NCBI RefSeq assembly: GCF_030272615.1
Contig: NW_026729337.1
Coordinates: 31,784-95,783 of the forward strand
Source of the DNA: Cryptomeria japonica
Lineage: Eukaryota > Streptophyta > Pinopsida > Cupressales > Cupressaceae
DNA length: 64,000 bases
Direction: 5' to 3'
How positions within the stretch are numbered: the first letter of the stretch is position 1; every line of letters begins with the position of its first letter. The position numbers and the translations under genes are program-made. Positions 35,832-50,785 of this stretch are shown piece after piece. Under the pieces are notes generated by a model. It searched no databases and had not been told where the DNA came from. It saw only the letters and a program-made list of their open reading frames with translations.

Positions 35832-37711
35832 TAGCATAGGTCAACTTCTTGTGATATGATTAGTCAAGCAAGGAACCAAGCTCTCCTCCTCAATTGTCAT
35901 TATTTTTAGTGAAAATTATTAGTAACAAAAAATGATACGTAGCATTATCTCAAAGGCATCATGCAAACCCTTCACATCTATCTGTGCTACATAATGTTAA
36001 TTCACTACTCACCAAATGTCATATGGTCATAGTTTTTCCCTAAACAAAATCAACAACAATCAAAACTAATGGAATTTTAAACAAGTTAAACACTTATAAA
36101 ATTAAAAAATGAAGCCATTAATGCAATGATTTCAAAAAAATAAAGCTATTTAGTACTATTATTATAGCGAGAAGAATAAATGGATTTTATCTCTCTGTTT
36201 AGAACAGATTTGCTTCTAAGGTGAAAATTTTGCAACTAATTTTCCTAAGGTATTTTGTCAAGTTCAATTAGAGGATATAAAATATTGGAGGTGCGTTTTA
36301 TGTAGTGCAACTTTCTTGGTACTTGAACTTGACACAAAATAAAAGGATGTTTATGTGCAGTCAAGTATGTCAAGTAGTGCAACTTTCTTGGCAATTGAAT
36401 TTGGTAATTTTTCTAAAGCCAACAAAGTATTTGTGCTTCTTATCTAACTATGAATTTTAGTTCCTTGAATTTTCTTTTAGTTTTGATAAAATCAAGAAAA
36501 TGCTAACTCAATCATATAATATCTAATATTTTGAAGGATAAAGTGCCATGGCTTATCTAACCAATTTGCTAGAATGTTGGAGAAGTTTAAAAAACATATA
36601 TTGAATGGTGTCCTAGCCAAAAGTAGGAATAATATTGAATTTGCTACAAGTAATTTTGGTCTATTGGATTATTTCATTAAAAAATTGCTTGAGACTAGCC
36701 TAATGAATAAAAATTATATGTTTGGCCTTGCCAAAGTTATTATTTTTAATTGCTTCTTTTTTTAAAACTTTTTGGTTTTCATATGTAAGAAATATTATGT
36801 TACTTGACCTAAGAAGTTAATTATTAAAAGGAGAAACTATTGTTTACAACTGAAAGTAAGTTAAAATTTCTTTTCTCTTGAATCCCAATATCCTTGAAGT
36901 TTTTAAACTTTCTCAGCTTACCGCTAAATATTATTTAGACAAGAATAGTGATAGGTTCAAGTAGTTCTTAAGGTATATAATCAATTCTAACATGAAATAA
37001 AAGGTGTTGGATTTTGTTTGAAGAAATAAATTAGAGCCCTTTGAAATTAAGCAATTTGATGGATATTTTAGATTATTTTTCTAGGTACTAGGAATGTACT
37101 ATAAGAAGCAAATATGCATATGTCTAATGCGCCTTCTTGTAAATATCCAAAAACATATGTAAATAGAATATTTAATTATGAGGCAGGGGTTGTAGCAGGA
37201 TTCCATAAATCTATTATAAATTTTAAAATAGCTTACCCTCCTTGTACTTTCATATAGTATCCACTCTTGCACACTTTATTGCAAGCCTTCTCTTTTGAAT
37301 GGACTAAGTAGTTAGGAAAGAAACTAGTTTTATACTTCATTTGTGTTAGACATGTTTTTATTGTCTAATTAAAAACAATGCAATTGGATATACATTTGTC
37401 TTGTAGAAGTTATAGATTTTTTATTATTTCTTTACTATCCTTATCCTTAATATACTAGGATTTATATAGCATAAGAATATCTAATTAAGTAATAAATTTT
37501 CTTAGTCCCCCTATTTATCTTTTTTGGTGAAATATTGATAAAATTTAGGATACAATATGTATCATGATTGAAGAACTATAACCATAATTATGGCTATCCT
37601 ATAGTTCATCATTACTCGTCTACTTTTATGCCTAACCAAGTGATATCTCTAGTAATCATATGGTACATGTATGAGGTGGATAATATTTTATTTTAAGTAG
37701 CATTAGAAAGA
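35832..37711 (+). repeat. Module A, copy 4 / copy 5 junction
   Basis: Same as 8709-10588; no variant noticed. Confidence 0.85.
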
Positions 37712-38523
37712 TGGTTCCTATTAGAGTAAAAGGTTTTATTTACTAAATTAATTTAATCATATTGATTAATTAATTAAGTCACCTTTTCCTTTTCTCACTT
37801 AAGCTAAATTTAGGAAGCTTTTTGGGGAATTTAATAATTATTTTATTTCATGCATTCATCCCTTAGGGTTTGCTTTAGGGTTTTGATCTCCTTTATTAAA
37901 CAATTGATCTCATTGTAATTATTCATTCTGGCAAGTTAATTCATTTGTGATTCTTCTTGCAATTGTCTCCAATTATTCTTGCACTCTCTTGTTTGTAGGA
38001 TTTTCTCTTGTACGTGGCAGGTATTTGCATGCAGGCGATTATTGGGCATTGTGGAATTCATCAATCATGAATTCTATCATGGTATCAGAAGTCCAGACCT
38101 GATGCACCTCATTCATCAAATTTGATATTTTCCTTATGAAATTTTTTTGTTTGCATCTTGGGTCAATTCGAATCTCAAAATAAGATCTCTGAGGATTTGA
38201 AAATTCACGTTTTTTTGTGATCAAGGGGGGCGCCTATTGTTTTGGACCACCACCACCAGTGGTTAGAGACCTCCTCCCCTCCCCGACTGCCCTCCACCAC
38301 CTCATGCCATCAACGGACCACCACCGCGCCACCAGTTTCATTGTTAGAAGCCTTTTTGAGCCTATTGGGATTTTTTTGTGATATTGGGAGCAAACAGAGG
38401 CGTTCTTCGATAAACCATATATTGAAGTAGAATTTATTTTAGATTTCATTTCTGGTTTGACCTTTTCTATTTTAGAATTGATGTAAACTTTTGTTTTAAT
38501 CTTTTCTATTTTGTTTTAACCGT
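37712..38523 (+). mobile_element. Copia-like LTR-retrotransposon 5' fragment, copy 5
   Basis: As in copy 1; primer binding site at 38080-38089. Confidence 0.6.
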
Positions 38524-38699
38524 TATCTCGTCATACTAACTGCCAAAACGAACCTGAAGCAAAGATGCGTGATAAAGAGAGTATATTGTATTTATAAACA
38601 GAGTGCAAGCGTTTATATAGGTCAAGAGTGATATTCGGTGAAAAAGGGTGAGATTCAAAGTAAAACAATGGAGCGTTGAATTGCAGCATTTTAAGAGGC
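38524..38699 (-). pseudogene. Relic third peptide gene, copy 5
   Basis: Same relic; start codon at 38534 (complement). Confidence 0.68.
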
Positions 38700-39910
38700 T
38701 CGAGCTCAAAAGATGCTTTTATTTTTCTTGAACCAAACGATACAGTAGAAGTTCAATGCATTTTTGGTTTCACCATTTTTCTTTTCATACAACCCTTTAT
38801 AATTTATAAAAACATTTTTCAATAAATTTTTAAATTTTAACCAAAATTGAAATGGTCAAGCAAAGAAAAAAAATGTTGAATAGCAGCAATGAGTATGCTG
38901 ATCTTTAATGCTATTCATTATTGAAAAAGTGTCTTTGATGACAAAGTGGACGTTATGATAAGTACAATAATTGAAAGGATACAATTTTAAAGGAAAAATC
39001 TTCAGAATCCTATCATCTAAAGTATCATAAATTGATGGAACCTCAAACTGTACATTTTAAAATCTCTCCCAATGGGATGTTTCTTTTGAAATATTTTTTT
39101 TGTGTGCAAGGGTGAGCTAGTCATAGTTCTAGTCTTTTCATGACCCCTTTTCTCCCAAGTACAATAGTTTGGAGTTTAGATGCACTTTCTATTATTCCAC
39201 ATTGGTTTTTTGTTCTTCCAATCATGGATCTTTAATTTACATCTTTATGTCTCTTTTACCATTTATTAATAGGTAACATTACTTTTTAGCTATATACCAT
39301 CATTTCATCCTTTCTAGTTGTCCTTTCCTTTATTGATGTTTTGTTATTAGCCTTAATAGCTTAATAATCTTTGATGAGTGACCACTTTAATGAATTGTCA
39401 AAATTTATTTGTATCCCTTTGTTGTTATTGCATATATATTCTTTTTTGTTTTCTATGAAGGAAGGTATAGTTAGAACCATTATGGTCCTTGTATCAAGTG
39501 TGCATGTTATAATATGATAGATGATAACTTTCATTTTCTTTATATGTCAATCTAACATCAACAAGAGCATCGCTTATCATAGAATCTACCCACCTATGTG
39601 GTACAGTTGAAAGAACTAACATTTGGCTTGTTGCCAATAGAAATTTTCTATTTGTCTACATGTGTTCAATCCCTTTGTGAGATGTAAGAGGATCATTTGA
39701 TAATAATATGTCATGTTTCTCTAAAGACTTAAAAGGGAGTTTTTGTTTGAGATATCTCATTCTTTGTTGCTTGTGGCCTATGAATTTTTTATGTTGAGGT
39801 GTCCCCCTCCTCTTGTATTATGAGATTTTCCTTGTACCGACAAGTATATATTGATGTGTGATAAGATTCAACATATTTCCCACATCACTTCAACATATAC
39901 TTGTTGCAGG

Positions 39911-41744
39911 AAGCATGTGCCAACTTCTTGTGATATGAGTGCTCCATACATACAACCAACCTCTCCTCCCCAATTGTCAATATTCTTAGTGACAAATAGC
40001 TGAAATGTGGCATTCTCTTCAATACATCACATAGGCTCTCCAAATCTATATGTGCTAGATAATTTTAATTCACCACTTAGCAATATGTGATATGGTAATA
40101 ATTGTTTTCTCAAAGAAGATAAACAACAATCATGTAATGAAATTTTTAACAGGTTAAACACTTCGAAAAATTAAAAATTAAACCATTAATGCAATACATT
40201 AGAACATGGGAATATGTTTTCCATGATTAGAGTGGGAAGAATAAATGGGTTGGTATAGCTCTCCATTGACTAATTTTCCTAATGTACTGTGTCAACTTCA
40301 AAATAATGTTTGTATAGTTTTTCAATTCTATTTTATTTAGTGCAGCATTTCTAGTCTTTAAATTTGATGCAAAATGAAAGGGTTTCCATGTGCATTCAAG
40401 TATGTCCTTAACTTCTCCTTTCATTATTAAAAAAAATATATTTTATCTATTTGAGAAAATTTCTTAAGAGGAAGATAAAAAAAAAATTGTGCTCGTTATC
40501 AAACTATGATTTTTTGTTCCTTGGGAGATAGATAAAATTTGAGTGATTTGATGAGTTCCATAGAATGATAAACAAATTTGAAAAAGATAAAATTAATGGA
40601 TGGTGTCCTAGCGATTCATTTCAAGAACATTCTTGAATTTAGGAAGAATATCAAATTTCCTATATGTAGATGGTATCTATTTGATTATTTATTTCACAAG
40701 GTTTTTGTGCCTAGCATAATGGATAATCATTATAGGTTTCACCTTGTCAATGTAATTATCCTTAATTTATTCCTTTGTGAATATTTGTTGGGTCTCATAT
40801 GTAAGAAATACTATCATAAGACCCATGAAGTTAAATATTTAAAGAGGGTAGAGTTACTTACAAATACAAATAAATTAACAAGTTTTATTTGACCTAACTC
40901 CATGTTTCACTAAAACTAATTCCTTATGAGCTTGCCACTAAATATGGTTGAGACATAATAGTCCTAGGGTGATTTACTTTTGGAGGCATATAATCAAGTC
41001 CAATGTACAGTAAATAGTGTTGAAGACCTTCTCAAGAAATGAACTATAGCCCTTTGAAATTTACAAATTTGAGGGATATTTCAATTCAAATTATTACATA
41101 TTATGCTAGGTCCTAGAAATGTAGTGTAATTAATAAATATGCATATGTCTATGACGCTTGTTTTGAATGTTCATTTTTTTTAATGTAAATAGGCTATTTG
41201 AGTATTTGGACCATGGATCATACAGGGAATATACAAATATATTATTAATTTTAAAATCACTTACCCTCCCTATATCTCCATATGGTATATCACCCTTTTT
41301 CACACTTTCTTGGAAGCCTTCTCTAGTTAATGGACAAAGTAGGTAGGAAATTAATGGGTTCTATACTTCATCTATGGTAAAGATGTAGTGTTTGTTTGAA
41401 TGAACCCTTTGTGGCTATATATACATTTCTCATCTAGAAATTGTAGAAATTTTTAGTATTTCTTTATTACCCTTATGTTGAATATATTACGATTTTTGTA
41501 GAAGAAGTCTGTCTAATTAAGTAATGAATTTACTTAGTACCCATATTTCTTCTTTTTGGGAAAAGGTTGATGATAATATAGGATACAATATGTATCACTA
41601 TTGAAGAATTGTAATCAAAATTTATGTTTCTCCTATGGTTCCTCATTACTTGTTTATTTATAACCAACTAATAGTTATAGTAATCATATGGTACATGTAT
41701 GAGGTGGATAAATTTCATTCTAAGTAGCATTAGAAAGATAGTTA
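39911..41744 (+). repeat. Module B, copy 5
   Basis: A at 40902; otherwise as copy 1. Confidence 0.85.
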
Positions 41745-43430
41745 CAACATTACCAATTTGAAGCTGAGAACATCACTATATTATTAAGGGAGTCTTATGA
41801 TCTTGTGGCTGGAATGGTGAAAGGTTATGGACTAAAATTGTATAAGAAAATATATTAAAATCCCAAGAATATTATTCATAGAGTGTTCACTACAATATTG
41901 GAAGGTCTTTTAATAAGAATAAATAATTTGAAGGGGATTATTTGTGAAAAAAATCCATAAAAAACTGAGAGAGATGGTAGGATGGACAATATGGATAGGA
42001 TGGTAGGAGCTGAGTTGATGTGGAAGTTGAATGATTTAGGGTATAAATGATGTTTCAATGATATCAAAGACACAATGAAGATATAATAGATTCTATAACT
42101 TTTAAGGTTGGGAAACACACACATAATAAACATGTATTTTTTCCATCCCATTGACGGTAGGAAGAATGTGATAATTAGGCATAGTAGCTTATGGATATTT
42201 TTGGAGACAATTTCATGGAAGATGTAAGGAAAAAAAAATGTTTATAATTCTTCTCTAATAAATCTCTATGGTAGCTAACTACCAATTAAAAGTGTAGAAT
42301 TTTTGTGTGAAAAATGGAGATGAAACTCAAATAGCTAACTATCAATTGGCCAAAATATCTAGCTATACTATTGAGGACCAATTTATCATAAATGAGGCAC
42401 TCAAGATAGTTGTCATATTTGTAGTATGTCACTAAAAAAAATGAAAAAGTGTAGGGGACCATGACGCAAAGCTTGAACATATTAAATCTTGGTCCCCACA
42501 AAATGATTTGAAGCTTTAGGCAAAGCATATGGCCATGAATATTTTATAAAGGGAAAACACACCAGGGAACAATTATAGCTTGCTAATGTGATTGAATAGA
42601 ACCCATTCAATGGTCTTGATTAAATTATTATTGTAAGAGAACTAAAGCTCTAAAGGGGAGCAAAGAATTTGACAATGTATGATTTTAATGTCAACATTAT
42701 TATGAAGGAAAAGGTTTCCACATTGTTTTGTTAGAATTCTATCAACTCTTGTTCATGATTCAAATTGTCTTGGCTTCATTAATATTTGGAATCAAATTAA
42801 CTATGTGTGCTAAGCACATTACTAAAACCTTTGAACAAGATGAAATTTGCAATGGCCTGCTTCATCGTGTTTTTCTTAATTTTCCTTTAAATTTTTACAT
42901 TAAAAAAATTATATATTACATAAAAATTGGTAAACCCTAATATAATATTTGGAGTGACAAATATACATTATAATGTGTATTAAAGCTTTGGTCAGATCCA
43001 AACCATAACGTACGGCCTGTTGTAGCGGGCTCATCATATAAGTTGTGTATGTTTTACAAAGCGCGATTAAAATCTTACTAATTTATAATCCTTTCAAGTA
43101 TTATGGATAGGCCCTTTCTTAGTTTTCTCAAACACGTAACTTTTTGTGACACCATAGCAAAAGTCTGTTGAAATTTTTTATGTACCTTTCGTGAATCATA
43201 TTTAAGATTTGATTAAACTGAATATGTATATTCTTCAATACAAATGAAATTATATCCACTCAAGATAGATGAAAGCGATCTGGCCTTTAAAATGTGTCAG
43301 TGGTTAGTCAATGGCGATAGATGATATTTCTCCCTATCACCGCAGATCTGGATTGAAAAATACGTAAATGTATACTGAGTATCCATGGCAGAATATCTTA
43401 ATTAGGTGATTGGATCCACAATAAGTGTAT

Positions 43431-43631
43431 TCAACAGCAACTAGGATCTGGAATGTTGCCTTCACAGTTAGGACACGACGCTAACATCTCCACAATTTCA
43501 AGCAGATTATCAATGCCTGCATTTGTATTCACTATTTTGTTGAGGATTGGTCGAGCAGAGACAGCGAGGGAAAACACAACGTTGAGCACAAGCAGCAGTG
43601 CCATAACTTTCAGAAGCATCGATCTCGACAT
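43431..43631 (-). CDS. Small secreted four-cysteine peptide precursor, copy 5
   Basis: Same 66-residue product as at 7267-7467. The G at 43027 shared with copy 6 lies about 400 bp beyond the stop codon, outside the recognisable 3' homology. Confidence 0.78.
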   Translation of the reverse strand: MSRSMLLKVMALLLVLNVVFSLAVSARPILNKIVNTNAGIDNLLEIVEMLASCPNCEGNIPDPSCC

Positions 43632-43732
43632 ACTAATTGGCAGAATGAATGTTAACAAATGAAAAAACGTATTCGGTTTAGCGAGATAGAGAGCGAAGAT
43701 CGAGAATGGTGATGGATAAACAAGGAAAATCG

Positions 43733-44010
43733 TATTTATAGAGACACACGACGGCGTGTGAGTATGTTTGATCAAGTCAAAATTAAAATTTGTTCAACTA
43801 GGGTGATATTCAAAGTAAAAAATGGCGCGTGGAACTGCAACATTTCAAGAGGCGACAAAGGGACTTTGAATACCAACATTGACTTATTCATATTGCACGT
43901 CAATTGTCTTCGCTCTCTATCAAGCATGAAAGCACCTTTAACACCAATATCACCAATTTCAATTTTGACCTATTCAAACACTTGCACTCCATCGTCCATC
44001 TCTATAAATA
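43733..44010. promoter_or_regulatory. Shared bidirectional promoter, copy 5
   Basis: Same elements as copy 1; TATA boxes at 43733-43740 and 44003-44010. Confidence 0.65.
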
Positions 44011-44144
44011 CGATTTACCTGGTTTATACATCACCATTCTCGATCTTCGCTCTCTATCTCTTAAAAAATTCACTCGGCTCTTCTTTCTTCATTTGTAAAC
44101 CAATACGTACGTTTCTTTGCTTGATATTCATTCTGGCAATTAGT

Positions 44145-44369
44145 ATGGAGAGATCGATTCATCTGAAAGTTATGGCAGTGCTGCTCATGCTCAACGCTAT
44201 GGTTTTCCTCGCTGTCTCTGCTCGACCAATCCTGACGGAAAAAGTGAATACAAATGCAAGCGTGAACAACAATGATTCAATTGATAATCTGGTTGAAATT
44301 GTGGAGATGTTAGCATCTGGTTCTAACTGTTCAGGCAACATCAAAGATCCTAATTGCCGCAAAAGATAA
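44145..44369 (+). CDS. Small secreted two-cysteine peptide precursor, copy 5
   Basis: Same 74-residue product as at 7981-8205. Confidence 0.76.
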   Translation: MERSIHLKVMAVLLMLNAMVFLAVSARPILTEKVNTNASVNNNDSIDNLVEIVEMLASGSNCSGNIKDPNCRKR

Positions 44370-44872
44370 AACAATGATGCATAGAGTTACTGTGAATCCA
44401 ACGCACATAACTAAGATTTTTCGCCACGGAAATCCGTGAGAGCTTTACATTATTTGGGTATTTTGTGGTCCATGGTGACAACGAGAAAGAGAAATATAAT
44501 TAAATCCCTTGGACACTACTCGCTGACACATTTTGAAACCAGAACGCTTTCATCCATCTGGATTGCGTAATATGTAATTATTTTTCTGTATTCAAGAATA
44601 TACATATTCAGCCCAATCAAATCTTAAATATCAAATTTGTTTCATTAAATATTCGTTTTCTAATTGTTCATTGTTTTCCACATTGAAGTTGGTGTGGTGG
44701 TAGCTCTAGTTTGTCGCAGAAATAACGTTTTCCTTTCTATTTCCCAATTATCATTAATCTTTTAGTGGTAAACTATCAAACTTATATTGAATCAAGTTTC
44801 CCTATTCCTCTTTGGATATCCCAATTACTTATACAAATTATACATATTACTTATTTATACCGTTAATTTAAG

Positions 44873-46752
44873 TAGCATAGGTCAACTTCTTGTGATATGA
44901 TTAGTCAAGCAAGGAACCAAGCTCTCCTCCTCAATTGTCATTATTTTTAGTGAAAATTATTAGTAACAAAAAATGATACGTAGCATTATCTCAAAGGCAT
45001 CATGCAAACCCTTCACATCTATCTGTGCTACATAATGTTAATTCACTACTCACCAAATGTCATATGGTCATAGTTTTTCCCTAAACAAAATCAACAACAA
45101 TCAAAACTAATGGAATTTTAAACAAGTTAAACACTTATAAAATTAAAAAATGAAGCCATTAATGCAATGATTTCAAAAAAATAAAGCTATTTAGTACTAT
45201 TATTATAGCGAGAAGAATAAATGGATTTTATCTCTCTGTTTAGAACAGATTTGCTTCTAAGGTGAAAATTTTGCAACTAATTTTCCTAAGGTATTTTGTC
45301 AAGTTCAATTAGAGGATATAAAATATTGGAGGTGCGTTTTATGTAGTGCAACTTTCTTGGTACTTGAACTTGACACAAAATAAAAGGATGTTTATGTGCA
45401 GTCAAGTATGTCAAGTAGTGCAACTTTCTTGGCAATTGAATTTGGTAATTTTTCTAAAGCCAACAAAGTATTTGTGCTTCTTATCTAACTATGAATTTTA
45501 GTTCCTTGAATTTTCTTTTAGTTTTGATAAAATCAAGAAAATGCTAACTCAATCATATAATATCTAATATTTTGAAGGATAAAGTGCCATGGCTTATCTA
45601 ACCAATTTGCTAGAATGTTGGAGAAGTTTAAAAAACATATATTGAATGGTGTCCTAGCCAAAAGTAGGAATAATATTGAATTTGCTACAAGTAATTTTGG
45701 TCTATTGGATTATTTCATTAAAAAATTGCTTGAGACTAGCCTAATGAATAAAAATTATATGTTTGGCCTTGCCAAAGTTATTATTTTTAATTGCTTCTTT
45801 TTTTAAAACTTTTTGGTTTTCATATGTAAGAAATATTATGTTACTTGACCTAAGAAGTTAATTATTAAAAGGAGAAACTATTGTTTACAACTGAAAGTAA
45901 GTTAAAATTTCTTTTCTCTTGAATCCCAATATCCTTGAAGTTTTTAAACTTTCTCAGCTTACCGCTAAATATTATTTAGACAAGAATAGTGATAGGTTCA
46001 AGTAGTTCTTAAGGTATATAATCAATTCTAACATGAAATAAAAGGTGTTGGATTTTGTTTGAAGAAATAAATTAGAGCCCTTTGAAATTAAGCAATTTGA
46101 TGGATATTTTAGATTATTTTTCTAGGTACTAGGAATGTACTATAAGAAGCAAATATGCATATGTCTAATGCGCCTTCTTGTAAATATCCAAAAACATATG
46201 TAAATAGAATATTTAATTATGAGGCAGGGGTTGTAGCAGGATTCCATAAATCTATTATAAATTTTAAAATAGCTTACCCTCCTTGTACTTTCATATAGTA
46301 TCCACTCTTGCACACTTTATTGCAAGCCTTCTCTTTTGAATGGACTAAGTAGTTAGGAAAGAAACTAGTTTTATACTTCATTTGTGTTAGACATGTTTTT
46401 ATTGTCTAATTAAAAACAATGCAATTGGATATACATTTGTCTTGTAGAAGTTATAGATTTTTTATTATTTCTTTACTATCCTTATCCTTAATATACTAGG
46501 ATTTATATAGCATAAGAATATCTAATTAAGTAATAAATTTTCTTAGTCCCCCTATTTATCTTTTTTGGTGAAATATTGATAAAATTTAGGATACAATATG
46601 TATCATGATTGAAGAACTATAACCATAATTATGGCTATCCTATAGTTCATCATTACTCGTCTACTTTTATGCCTAACCAAGTGATATCTCTAGTAATCAT
46701 ATGGTACATGTATGAGGTGGATAATATTTTATTTTAAGTAGCATTAGAAAGA
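44873..46752 (+). repeat. Module A, copy 5 / copy 6 junction
   Basis: Same as 8709-10588; no variant noticed. Confidence 0.85.
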
Positions 46753-47564
46753 TGGTTCCTATTAGAGTAAAAGGTTTTATTTACTAAATTAATTTAATCA
46801 TATTGATTAATTAATTAAGTCACCTTTTCCTTTTCTCACTTAAGCTAAATTTAGGAAGCTTTTTGGGGAATTTAATAATTATTTTATTTCATGCATTCAT
46901 CCCTTAGGGTTTGCTTTAGGGTTTTGATCTCCTTTATTAAACAATTGATCTCATTGTAATTATTCATTCTGGCAAGTTAATTCATTTGTGATTCTTCTTG
47001 CAATTGTCTCCAATTATTCTTGCACTCTCTTGTTTGTAGGATTTTCTCTTGTACGTGGCAGGTATTTGCATGCAGGCGATTATTGGGCATTGTGGAATTC
47101 ATCAATCATGAATTCTATCATGGTATCAGAAGTCCAGACCTGATGCACCTCATTCATCAAATTTGATATTTTCCTTATGAAATTTTTTTGTTTGCATCTT
47201 GGGTCAATTCGAATCTCAAAATAAGATCTCTGAGGATTTGAAAATTCACGTTTTTTTGTGATCAAGGGGGGCGCCTATTGTTTTGGACCACCACCACCAG
47301 TGGTTAGAGACCTCCTCCCCTCCCCGACTGCCCTCCACCACCTCATGCCATCAACGGACCACCACCGCGCCACCAGTTTCATTGTTAGAAGCCTTTTTGA
47401 GCCTATTGGGATTTTTTTGTGATATTGGGAGCAAACAGAGGCGTTCTTCGATAAACCATATATTGAAGTAGAATTTATTTTAGATTTCATTTCTGGTTTG
47501 ACCTTTTCTATTTTAGAATTGATGTAAACTTTTGTTTTAATCTTTTCTATTTTGTTTTAACCGT
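46753..47564 (+). mobile_element. Copia-like LTR-retrotransposon 5' fragment, copy 6
   Basis: As in copy 1; primer binding site at 47121-47130. Confidence 0.6.
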
Positions 47565-47740
47565 TATCTCGTCATACTAACTGCCAAAACGAACCTGAAG
47601 CAAAGATGCGTGATAAAGAGAGTATATTGTATTTATAAACAGAGTGCAAGCGTTTATATAGGTCAAGAGTGATATTCGGTGAAAAAGGGTGAGATTCAAA
47701 GTAAAACAATGGAGCGTTGAATTGCAGCATTTTAAGAGGC
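47565..47740 (-). pseudogene. Relic third peptide gene, copy 6
   Basis: Same relic; start codon at 47575 (complement). Confidence 0.68.
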
Positions 47741-48951
47741 TCGAGCTCAAAAGATGCTTTTATTTTTCTTGAACCAAACGATACAGTAGAAGTTCAATGC
47801 ATTTTTGGTTTCACCATTTTTCTTTTCATACAACCCTTTATAATTTATAAAAACATTTTTCAATAAATTTTTAAATTTTAACCAAAATTGAAATGGTCAA
47901 GCAAAGAAAAAAAATGTTGAATAGCAGCAATGAGTATGCTGATCTTTAATGCTATTCATTATTGAAAAAGTGTCTTTGATGACAAAGTGGACGTTATGAT
48001 AAGTACAATAATTGAAAGGATACAATTTTAAAGGAAAAATCTTCAGAATCCTATCATCTAAAGTATCATAAATTGATGGAACCTCAAACTGTACATTTTA
48101 AAATCTCTCCCAATGGGATGTTTCTTTTGAAATATTTTTTTTGTGTGCAAGGGTGAGCTAGTCATAGTTCTAGTCTTTTCATGACCCCTTTTCTCCCAAG
48201 TACAATAGTTTGGAGTTTAGATGCACTTTCTATTATTCCACATTGGTTTTTTGTTCTTCCAATCATGGATCTTTAATTTACATCTTTATGTCTCTTTTAC
48301 CATTTATTAATAGGTAACATTACTTTTTAGCTATATACCATCATTTCATCCTTTCTAGTTGTCCTTTCCTTTATTGATGTTTTGTTATTAGCCTTAATAG
48401 CTTAATAATCTTTGATGAGTGACCACTTTAATGAATTGTCAAAATTTATTTGTATCCCTTTGTTGTTATTGCATATATATTCTTTTTTGTTTTCTATGAA
48501 GGAAGGTATAGTTAGAACCATTATGGTCCTTGTATCAAGTGTGCATGTTATAATATGATAGATGATAACTTTCATTTTCTTTATATGTCAATCTAACATC
48601 AACAAGAGCATCGCTTATCATAGAATCTACCCACCTATGTGGTACAGTTGAAAGAACTAACATTTGGCTTGTTGCCAATAGAAATTTTCTATTTGTCTAC
48701 ATGTGTTCAATCCCTTTGTGAGATGTAAGAGGATCATTTGATAATAATATGTCATGTTTCTCTAAAGACTTAAAAGGGAGTTTTTGTTTGAGATATCTCA
48801 TTCTTTGTTGCTTGTGGCCTATGAATTTTTTATGTTGAGGTGTCCCCCTCCTCTTGTATTATGAGATTTTCCTTGTACCGACAAGTATATATTGATGTGT
48901 GATAAGATTCAACATATTTCCCACATCACTTCAACATATACTTGTTGCAGG

Positions 48952-50785
48952 AAGCATGTGCCAACTTCTTGTGATATGAGTGCTCCATACATACAACCAA
49001 CCTCTCCTCCCCAATTGTCAATATTCTTAGTGACAAATAGCTGAAATGTGGCATTCTCTTCAATACATCACATAGGCTCTCCAAATCTATATGTGCTAGA
49101 TAATTTTAATTCACCACTTAGCAATATGTGATATGGTAATAATTGTTTTCTCAAAGAAGATAAACAACAATCATGTAATGAAATTTTTAACAGGTTAAAC
49201 ACTTCGAAAAATTAAAAATTAAACCATTAATGCAATACATTAGAACATGGGAATATGTTTTCCATGATTAGAGTGGGAAGAATAAATGGGTTGGTATAGC
49301 TCTCCATTGACTAATTTTCCTAATGTACTGTGTCAACTTCAAAATAATGTTTGTATAGTTTTTCAATTCTATTTTATTTAGTGCAGCATTTCTAGTCTTT
49401 AAATTTGATGCAAAATGAAAGGGTTTCCATGTGCATTCAAGTATGTCCTTAACTTCTCCTTTCATTATTAAAAAAAATATATTTTATCTATTTGAGAAAA
49501 TTTCTTAAGAGGAAGATAAAAAAAAAATTGTGCTCGTTATCAAACTATGATTTTTTGTTCCTTGGGAGATAGATAAAATTTGAGTGATTTGATGAGTTCC
49601 ATAGAATGATAAACAAATTTGAAAAAGATAAAATTAATGGATGGTGTCCTAGCGATTCATTTCAAGAACATTCTTGAATTTAGGAAGAATATCAAATTTC
49701 CTATATGTAGATGGTATCTATTTGATTATTTATTTCACAAGGTTTTTGTGCCTAGCATAATGGATAATCATTATAGGTTTCACCTTGTCAATGTAATTAT
49801 CCTTAATTTATTCCTTTGTGAATATTTGTTGGGTCTCATATGTAAGAAATACTATCATAAGACCCATGAAGTTAAATATTTAAAGAGGGTAGAGTTACTT
49901 ACAAATACAAATAAATTAACAAGTTTTATTTGACCTAACTCCATGTTTCACTAAAACTAATTCCTTATGAGCTTGCCACTAAATATGGTTGAGACATAAT
50001 AGTCCTAGGGTGATTTACTTTTGGAGGCATATAATCAAGTCCAATGTACAGTAAATAGTGTTGAAGACCTTCTCAAGAAATGAACTATAGCCCTTTGAAA
50101 TTTACAAATTTGAGGGATATTTCAATTCAAATTATTACATATTATGCTAGGTCCTAGAAATGTAGTGTAATTAATAAATATGCATATGTCTATGACGCTT
50201 GTTTTGAATGTTCATTTTTTTTAATGTAAATAGGCTATTTGAGTATTTGGACCATGGATCATACAGGGAATATACAAATATATTATTAATTTTAAAATCA
50301 CTTACCCTCCCTATATCTCCATATGGTATATCACCCTTTTTCACACTTTCTTGGAAGCCTTCTCTAGTTAATGGACAAAGTAGGTAGGAAATTAATGGGT
50401 TCTATACTTCATCTATGGTAAAGATGTAGTGTTTGTTTGAATGAACCCTTTGTGGCTATATATACATTTCTCATCTAGAAATTGTAGAAATTTTTAGTAT
50501 TTCTTTATTACCCTTATGTTGAATATATTACGATTTTTGTAGAAGAAGTCTGTCTAATTAAGTAATGAATTTACTTAGTACCCATATTTCTTCTTTTTGG
50601 GAAAAGGTTGATGATAATATAGGATACAATATGTATCACTATTGAAGAATTGTAATCAAAATTTATGTTTCTCCTATGGTTCCTCATTACTTGTTTATTT
50701 ATAACCAACTAATAGTTATAGTAATCATATGGTACATGTATGAGGTGGATAAATTTCATTCTAAGTAGCATTAGAAAGATAGTTA
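48952..50785 (+). repeat. Module B, copy 6
   Basis: A at 49943; otherwise as copy 1. Confidence 0.85.

Larger units (their letters stand above)
27124..36164 (+). repeat. Tandem repeat unit, copy 4
   Basis: Private A at 32255 (unit 5132, T elsewhere). First copy with G at unit 2968 (30091), kept through copy 7. A at unit 4738 (31861). Confidence 0.98.
36165..45205 (+). repeat. Tandem repeat unit, copy 5
   Basis: G at unit 6863 (43027), shared only with copy 6. Also G at 39132 and A at 40902. Identical to copy 6 at every variable site I found. Confidence 0.98.
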